Below, piece after piece: positions 59,047 through 64,000 of a stretch of 64,000 nucleotides of DNA. A program made the translations under genes and the position numbers. The notes under the pieces were generated by a model, which saw nothing but the letters and a program-made list of their open reading frames with translations, was not told the DNA's origin and did not search any database. The stretch is from Streptomyces chromofuscus (GTDB taxonomy: Bacteria > Actinomycetota > Actinomycetes > Streptomycetales > Streptomycetaceae): positions 6,079,501 to 6,143,500 of the forward strand of contig NZ_CP063374.1 of the NCBI RefSeq assembly GCF_015160875.1, given 5' to 3'. Position 1 is the stretch's first letter. Each line of letters starts with the position of its first letter.

Positions 59047-61499
59047 ACCGGTCCCGCCACCGCCGTCACCGGCTTGGCCAGCGAGACACCCGAGCCGTCG
59101 CGGCGCGGGTCCATCTCGGGCAGCTCGGTCGGTGAGCCGTTCTTCTGCGCGGCGCGCGCGGGAGTGGCGCCCACCCAGGCGAAGGACAGGCAGTCCTCGC
59201 CCTTCAGGAACCGCTGGCAGCGCACGCCGCCGGTCGCCCGGCCCTTGCGCGGGTACTGGTCGAACGGGGTCAGCTTGGCGGTCGTCTGCACGGAGTCGTC
59301 CAGCGTGCCGCGCGAGCCCGCGACCGTGAAGACGACCGCGTCCGCCGCCGGGTCCACCGCCGTGAAGGAGATCACCTTGGCGCCCTCGGTGAGTTTGATG
59401 CCCGTCATGCCGCCCGCCGGGCGGCCCTGGGGGCGCACCTGTGCGGCCTGGTAGCGCAGCAGCTGGGCGTCGTCCGTGACGAAGACCAGGTCCTCCTCGC
59501 CCGTGCGCAGCTCGACCGCGCCGACGATCCGGTCGCCCTCCTTGAGGGTGATGACCTCCAGCTCGTCCTTGTTGGCCGGGTAGTCGGGGACCACGCGCTT
59601 GACGACGCCCTGTTCCGTGCCCAGCGCGAGCCCGGGGGAGGACTCGTCGAGGGTGGTCAGGCAGACCACCGTCTCGTCGTCCTCCAGGGAGACGAACTCG
59701 GCGAGCGGCGCGCCTCCCGACAGATTCGGCGCCGTGGTGGTCTCCGGGAGCTGGGGGAGGTCGATGACGTTGATCCTCAGCAGCCGGCCCGCCGAGGTCA
59801 CCGCGCCCAGCTCGCCGCGGGCCGTGGCCGGCACCGCCGAGACGATCACGTCGTGCTTGGCGCGCTTGGCGGCGGCGCCCTCCGGGAACGGCTCGGCGTT
59901 CATCGTGCGGGCCAGCAGTCCCGTCGAGGAGAGCAGCACCCGGCACGGGTCGTCGGCCACCTGGAGCGGAACGGCGGACACCGGAGCGGCTGCCGACTCC
60001 AGCAGGACCGTACGCCGGTCGGTGCCGAACTTCTTCGAAACGGCGGCCAGTTCGGCGGAGACCAGCTTGCGCAGCTCGGCGTCCGAATCCAGGATCCGGG
60101 TGAGCTCCTCGATCTCCGCGGTGAGCCGGTCCTTCTCGGCCTCCAGCTCGATGCGGTCGTACTTCGTCAGCCGGCGCAGCGGCGTGTCCAGGATGTACTG
60201 CGTCTGGACGTCGCTCAGGCCGAAGCGCTCGATCAGGCGCTCCTTGGCCTGCGCGGAGTTCTCGCTGGAGCGGATCAGGCGGATCACCTCGTCGATGTCC
60301 ACCAGGGCCGTGAGCAGGCCCTCGACCAGGTGCAGCCGGTCGCGCTTCTTGCCGCGGCGATACTCCGAGCGCCGGCGCACGACCTCGAAGCGGTGGTCGA
60401 GGTAGACCTCCAGGAGCTCCTTCAGGCCCAGGGTGAGGGGCTGGCCGTCGACCAGGGCGACGTTGTTGATGCCGAAGGACTCCTCCATGGGCGTCAGCTT
60501 GTAGAGCTGCTCCAGGACCGCCTCCGGCACGAAACCGTTCTTGATCTCGATGACCAGGCGCAGCCCGTGCTCACGGTCGGTGAGGTCCTTGACGTCGGCG
60601 ATGCCCTGCAGCCTCTTCGAGCCGACCAGGTCCTTGATCTTGGCGATCACCTTCTCCGGGCCGACGGCGAAGGGCAGCTCGGTGACGACCAGGCCCTTGC
60701 GGCGCGCCGTCACCTCCTCCACGGAGACCGTCGCCCGCATCTTGAACGTGCCGCGGCCCGTCTCGTAGGCGTCGCGGATCCCGGAGAGGCCGACGATCCG
60801 GCCGCCGGTGGGCAGGTCGGGGCCGGGGACGTGCCGCATCAGCGCGTCGAGGTCGGCGTTCGGGTGCCTGATCAGGTGGCGGGCGGCCGCGATGACCTCG
60901 CGCAGGTTGTGCGGCGGCATGTTCGTGGCCATGCCGACCGCGATGCCCGACGAGCCGTTGACCAGCAGGTTCGGGAAGGCGGCGGGCAGGGCCACCGGCT
61001 CCTGCTCCTGGCCGTCGTAGTTGGGCGCGAAGTCGACCGTGTCCTCGTCGATCGACTCCGTCATCAGGCTCGTGGCCTCGGCCATCCGGCACTCGGTGTA
61101 CCGCATGGCGGCGGGCGGATCGTCGTTGCCCAGCGAGCCGAAGTTGCCGTGGCCGTCGACCAGGGGCACGCGCATGGAGAACGGCTGGGCCATGCGCACC
61201 AGGGCGTCGTAGATCGACGCGTCGCCGTGCGGGTGCAACTTACCCATGACCTCGCCGACCACGCGGGCGCACTTCACATAGCCGCGGTCGGGGCGCACGC
61301 CCATCTCGTTCATCTGGTAGACGATGCGGCGGTGGACGGGCTTGAGACCGTCGCGGGCGTCCGGCAGGGCCCGGGAGTAGATGACCGAGTACGCGTACTC
61401 GAGGAAGGAGCCCTGCATCTCGTCCACGACGTCGATGTCGAGGATCCGCTCCTCGTACGAGTCGTCGGGCGGCGGGGTCTTCGTGCTGCGGCGGGCCAT
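59043..61499 (-). CDS. parC: DNA topoisomerase IV subunit A (ParC/GyrA family)
   Basis: Breakage-reunion subunit acting with ParE to separate replicated chromosomes. The product is 818 residues, start ATG 61499. Start-of-domain landmarks: YAYSVIYSRALPDARDGLKPVHRRIVYQMNEMG, KLHPHGDASIYDALVRMAQ. The catalytic Tyr is in AAMRYTECRMA. Beta-pinwheel domain from about 500. The quinolone-resistance-determining-region Ser/Asp pair is replaced by HGDASIYDALVRMAQ as usual for this family. Its last codons share four bases with the convergent COG0523 GTPase. Confidence 0.95.
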   Translation of the reverse strand: MARRSTKTPPPDDSYEERILDIDVVDEMQGSFLEYAYSVIYSRALPDARDGLKPVHRRIVYQMNEMGVRPDRGYVKCARVVGEVMGKLHPHGDASIYDALVRMAQPFSMRVPLVDGHGNFGSLGNDDPPAAMRYTECRMAEATSLMTESIDEDTVDFAPNYDGQEQEPVALPAAFPNLLVNGSSGIAVGMATNMPPHNLREVIAAARHLIRHPNADLDALMRHVPGPDLPTGGRIVGLSGIRDAYETGRGTFKMRATVSVEEVTARRKGLVVTELPFAVGPEKVIAKIKDLVGSKRLQGIADVKDLTDREHGLRLVIEIKNGFVPEAVLEQLYKLTPMEESFGINNVALVDGQPLTLGLKELLEVYLDHRFEVVRRRSEYRRGKKRDRLHLVEGLLTALVDIDEVIRLIRSSENSAQAKERLIERFGLSDVQTQYILDTPLRRLTKYDRIELEAEKDRLTAEIEELTRILDSDAELRKLVSAELAAVSKKFGTDRRTVLLESAAAPVSAVPLQVADDPCRVLLSSTGLLARTMNAEPFPEGAAAKRAKHDVIVSAVPATARGELGAVTSAGRLLRINVIDLPQLPETTTAPNLSGGAPLAEFVSLEDDETVVCLTTLDESSPGLALGTEQGVVKRVVPDYPANKDELEVITLKEGDRIVGAVELRTGEEDLVFVTDDAQLLRYQAAQVRPQGRPAGGMTGIKLTEGAKVISFTAVDPAADAVVFTVAGSRGTLDDSVQTTAKLTPFDQYPRKGRATGGVRCQRFLKGEDCLSFAWVGATPARAAQKNGSPTELPEMDPRRDGSGVSLAKPVTAVAGPV

Positions 61500-61818
61500 C
61501 GCTGCCGGCTCCTCCTGTTTCCTGGTCGTTCGCCCACGGGGCGCTCAGGTCCCTGCGGCTCACTCTTGCTGAAGCGTCAACGGCATCTGACGGGGACCAT
61601 TGTGGACCGCGCCGCTGACAACGCGGACCCTGGACCCGACGTCGGCCCCCGGCCCCGCGCTGCTCCGCAGGCTACGCCCTCGCGGAGGGCGACCCGGTTC
61701 TCGCTCAGGGCGTACGCGCTCCGGGAACTTCACACCAGGTCGGCACGCTTGCATACAGTGGCAGGACTGGCAGGAAATTCCGCGGTTTCCCGACCGCACC
61801 GCGATCGAAGGGACGTAC
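61500..61818. other. 319-bp divergent gap between parC and the M16 peptidase pair
   Basis: No gene recognised; must contain divergent promoters. GAAGGGA (61807-61813) is the peptidase ribosome-binding site. An inverted pattern around CTACGCCCTCGCGGAGGGCG (61671-61690) is weak. The upstream open frame merely extends the M16 gene. Confidence 0.4.
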
Positions 61819-63276
61819 ATGCCCATGGGTCACACGGCCACAGCCGAGGCAGGCTCCGGCGGCCTGACAGCGACAGAGCACCGCCTGGACAACGGCCTGC
61901 GCGTGGTGCTCTCCGAGGACCACCTGACCCCGGTCGCGGCGGTGTGCCTGTGGTACGACGTCGGCTCGCGCCACGAGGTCAAGGGACGTACCGGCCTGGC
62001 TCACCTTTTCGAGCACTTGATGTTCCAGGGGTCCGCCCAGGTCAGGGGCAACGGGCACTTCGAGCTGGTGCAGGGTGCCGGAGGCTCGCTGAACGGCACC
62101 ACCAGCTTCGAGCGCACCAACTACTTCGAGACCATGCCCACCCACCAGCTGGAGCTCGCCCTCTGGCTGGAGGCGGACCGCATGGGTTCGCTGCTCACCG
62201 CCCTCGACGACGAGTCCATGGAGAACCAGCGGGACGTCGTCAAGAACGAGCGCCGGCAGCGCTACGACAACGTCCCCTACGGGACCGCGTTCGAGCGGCT
62301 CGCGGCCCTCGCCTACCCGGAGGGCCACCCGTACCACCACACGCCGATCGGCTCGATGGCCGACCTCGACGCGGCGACCCTGGAGGACGCGCGCGAGTTC
62401 TTCCGCACGTACTACGCGCCGAACAACGCGGTGCTGTCCGTCGTCGGCGACATCGATCCCGAGCAGACACTCGAGTGGATCAAGAAGTACTTCGGCTCCA
62501 TCGCCGCCCATGACGGCAAGCCCGCCCCGCGCGACGGCTCGCTGCCCGAGATCATCGGCAGGGAGCTGCGCGAGGTCGTCGAGGAGGAGGTCCCGGCGCG
62601 CGCCCTGATGGCCGCCTACCGGCTCCCGCACGACGGCACGCGCGCGTGCGACGCCGCCGACGTCGCGCTCACCATCCTCGGCGGCGGCGAGTCGTCCCGC
62701 CTGTACAACCGGCTCGTACGCCGGGACCGCACGGCGGTCGCGGCCGGGTTCGGCCTGCTGCGGCTGGCCGGGGCGCCCTCCCTGGGGTGGCTGGACGTGA
62801 AGACGTCCGGCGACGTCGAGGTGCCGGTCATCGAGGCCGCCATCGACGAGGAGCTCACCCGGTTCGCCGAGGAGGGCCCGACGGCCGAGGAGATGGAGCG
62901 CGCGCAGGCCCTGCTGGAGCGGGAGTGGCTGGACCGGCTCGGCACGGTCGCCAGCCGCGCCGACGAACTGTGCCGGTACGCCGTGCTGTTCGGCGACCCG
63001 AAGCTCGCCTTCACCGCCGTCCAGCGCGTCCTGGAAGTCACCGCCGAGGAGGTCCGGGAGGTCGCCAAGGCCCGCCTGCGGCCCGACAACCGCGCGGTGC
63101 TCGTCTACGAGCCGACGGCCGCGCAGGCCGAAGAAGCCGAGGCAGCCGCCACGGAGGGAGCTCAGGCCCCCGCCGCCGCGGCCACCGAGGCCCACGACAC
63201 CAAGGCCGCACCGGCCCACGACACCGACGCCGCGCAGGCCGCCGGCGGCGACGACACCGAGGAGGCGGCCCAGTGA
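61819..63276 (+). CDS. M16 zinc metallopeptidase (pitrilysin/insulinase-like), catalytic subunit
   Basis: The product is 485 residues from ATG 61819 (second ATG at 61825). It degrades small peptides within a clam-shell chamber. The inverted zinc motif HLFEHLMF (HxxEH) lies near residue 68, with the distal Glu in MENQRDVVKNERRQ. The tail (about 440-485) is a His/Ala/Asp/Glu-rich disordered segment. Overlaps the next gene by four bases (GTGA), which encodes the partner subunit; the pair resembles a heterodimeric processing peptidase. Confidence 0.92.
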   Translation: MPMGHTATAEAGSGGLTATEHRLDNGLRVVLSEDHLTPVAAVCLWYDVGSRHEVKGRTGLAHLFEHLMFQGSAQVRGNGHFELVQGAGGSLNGTTSFERTNYFETMPTHQLELALWLEADRMGSLLTALDDESMENQRDVVKNERRQRYDNVPYGTAFERLAALAYPEGHPYHHTPIGSMADLDAATLEDAREFFRTYYAPNNAVLSVVGDIDPEQTLEWIKKYFGSIAAHDGKPAPRDGSLPEIIGRELREVVEEEVPARALMAAYRLPHDGTRACDAADVALTILGGGESSRLYNRLVRRDRTAVAAGFGLLRLAGAPSLGWLDVKTSGDVEVPVIEAAIDEELTRFAEEGPTAEEMERAQALLEREWLDRLGTVASRADELCRYAVLFGDPKLAFTAVQRVLEVTAEEVREVAKARLRPDNRAVLVYEPTAAQAEEAEAAATEGAQAPAAAATEAHDTKAAPAHDTDAAQAAGGDDTEEAAQ

Positions 63277-64000
63277 CCGAGCTCGCCACGATGGACTTCC
63301 ACCCCCAGCCGCAGGCGGGCGAGGCGCGCCCCTGGGCGTTCCCGGCCCCCACGCGCGGGACGCTCGACAACGGCCTGACCGTGCTGCGCTGCCACCGCCC
63401 CGGCCAGCAGGTCGTCGCCGTCGAGATGCTCCTGGGCGCGCCCCTGGACGCCGAGCCCGCCGACCTGGACGGCGTCGCCACGATCATGGCCCGCGCCTTC
63501 TCCGAGGGCACCGACAAGCACTCCGCCGAGGAGTTCGCCGCCGAGCTGGAGCGCTGCGGCGCCACCCTCGACTCGCACGCCGACCACCCCGGCGTCCGGC
63601 TGAGCCTGGAGGTCCCGGTCTCCCGGCTGCCCAAGGCCCTCGGTCTGCTCGCCGACGCCCTCAGGGCGCCCGCCTTCGCCGACAGCGAGGTCGAGCGGCT
63701 GGTCCGCAACCGCCTCGACGAGATCCCGCACGAGCTGGCCAACCCGGCCCGGCGGGCCGCCAAGGAGCTCTCCAAGGAGCTGTTCCCGGCGACCTCGCGC
63801 ATGTCGCGCCCGCGCCAGGGCACCGAGGAGACGGTCGCGAAGATCGACTCCGCCGCCGTACGCTCCTTCTACGAGCGGTACGTCCGCCCCTCCACCGCCA
63901 CGGCCGTGGTGGTCGGCGACCTCACCGGCGTCGACCTCGACGCCCTGCTCGGCGACACCCTGGGCGCCTGGACCGGGTCCCCGGGGCAGCCGCGGCCCGT
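63273..64000 (+). CDS. M16 peptidase partner subunit, non-catalytic (3' end beyond window)
   Basis: GTG 63273 overlaps the upstream stop. The visible 242 residues start (M)TELATMDFHPQPQ and show LDNGLTVLRCHRPGQQVVAVEMLLGAPLD. At the zinc site the family's HxxEH is replaced by DGVATIMARAFSEG, with no His pair. The rest keeps the M16 layout (SAEEFAAELERCGATLDSHADHPGVRLSLEVPVSRL...). This is the glycine-rich-loop-type non-catalytic partner. Truncated at 64000. Confidence 0.9.
   Translation, partial: MTELATMDFHPQPQAGEARPWAFPAPTRGTLDNGLTVLRCHRPGQQVVAVEMLLGAPLDAEPADLDGVATIMARAFSEGTDKHSAEEFAAELERCGATLDSHADHPGVRLSLEVPVSRLPKALGLLADALRAPAFADSEVERLVRNRLDEIPHELANPARRAAKELSKELFPATSRMSRPRQGTEETVAKIDSAAVRSFYERYVRPSTATAVVVGDLTGVDLDALLGDTLGAWTGSPGQPRP

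Noticed and set aside
57568..59946. A 792-residue minus-strand frame spanning DUF6082 to parC
   Set aside because: Runs antisense through the GTPase gene and overlaps the parC end in another frame; no conserved motif.
1..64000. tRNA, rRNA, CRISPR, prophage or insertion elements
   Set aside because: None could be recognised: no transposase or integrase product, no spacer-repeat array and no tRNA cloverleaf signature was found by eye.

Overview
The window is a high-GC actinobacterial chromosome segment, almost certainly Streptomyces. Third codon positions are strongly G/C, GTG and TTG starts are common, and it carries whiH (a sporulation GntR regulator), hrdB (principal sigma factor), nrdRJ (class II ribonucleotide reductase) and an iron box of the DmdR/DtxR type. 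From memory, the gene order resembles the S. coelicolor core around miaA-dapF-hflX-lexA-nrdRJ-whiH-hrdB-parE-parC. This is stable core chromosome rather than an island: I see no transposase, integrase, prophage, CRISPR array, tRNA or rRNA gene.

Left part (1-16.7 kb): miaA (5' end outside the window), a small membrane protein and dapF run as one unit. They are followed by an RSH-type ppGpp enzyme with a divergent synthetase domain, an M1 metallopeptidase and hflX. Two tandem paralogous lipoprotein serine peptidases face hflX across a terminator. A small NIS-siderophore-like locus follows (DABA-type aminotransferase, IucA/IucC synthetase, GNAT acetyltransferase). Its aminotransferase lacks the PLP lysine, and the locus lacks the decarboxylase and monooxygenase seen in rhizobactin-type clusters.

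DNA metabolism block (16.9-24.5 kb): dinG converges on lexA, with hairpins between. lexA has an SOS box in its promoter. Diverging from it is nrdR-nrdJ, with two NrdR-like boxes 31 bp apart. Housekeeping and unknown genes follow (24.5-41 kb): TerD-like protein, DUF4937-like protein, histidine phosphatase, ADP-ribosylglycohydrolase, rnhB, two unknowns, a RecQ helicase fused to a phosphoribosyltransferase-like tail, a DUF4192 protein with a 30-bp coding repeat, a glycogen-debranching-like protein, an NrtR-like NUDIX regulator with a candidate operator, and an ABC ATPase fused to its permease through a long low-complexity hinge.

Development and transcription block (41-48 kb): whiH, hrdB with an ECF-type promoter, a secreted trypsin-like protease, a small zinc-binding protein and parE. 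Right part (48-64 kb): a DUF485/acetate-type symporter pair faces a CitA/CitB-type two-component system. Next is a sucrase/ferredoxin-like protein directly behind an iron box, then two divergent citrate-synthase-family genes. One of these carries an N-terminal DNA-binding domain, and the two share a strikingly AT-rich palindromic intergenic region. After them come a three-gene cassette of small Streptomyces-type proteins (DUF6082, a 79-aa protein and a 44-aa single-TM protein), a COG0523 metallochaperone-like GTPase, parC, and a catalytic plus non-catalytic M16 peptidase pair that runs off the end. The most promising undescribed biology is in the HTH-citrate synthase switch, the DUF6082 cassette, the lysine-less aminotransferase locus and the divergent RSH enzyme.
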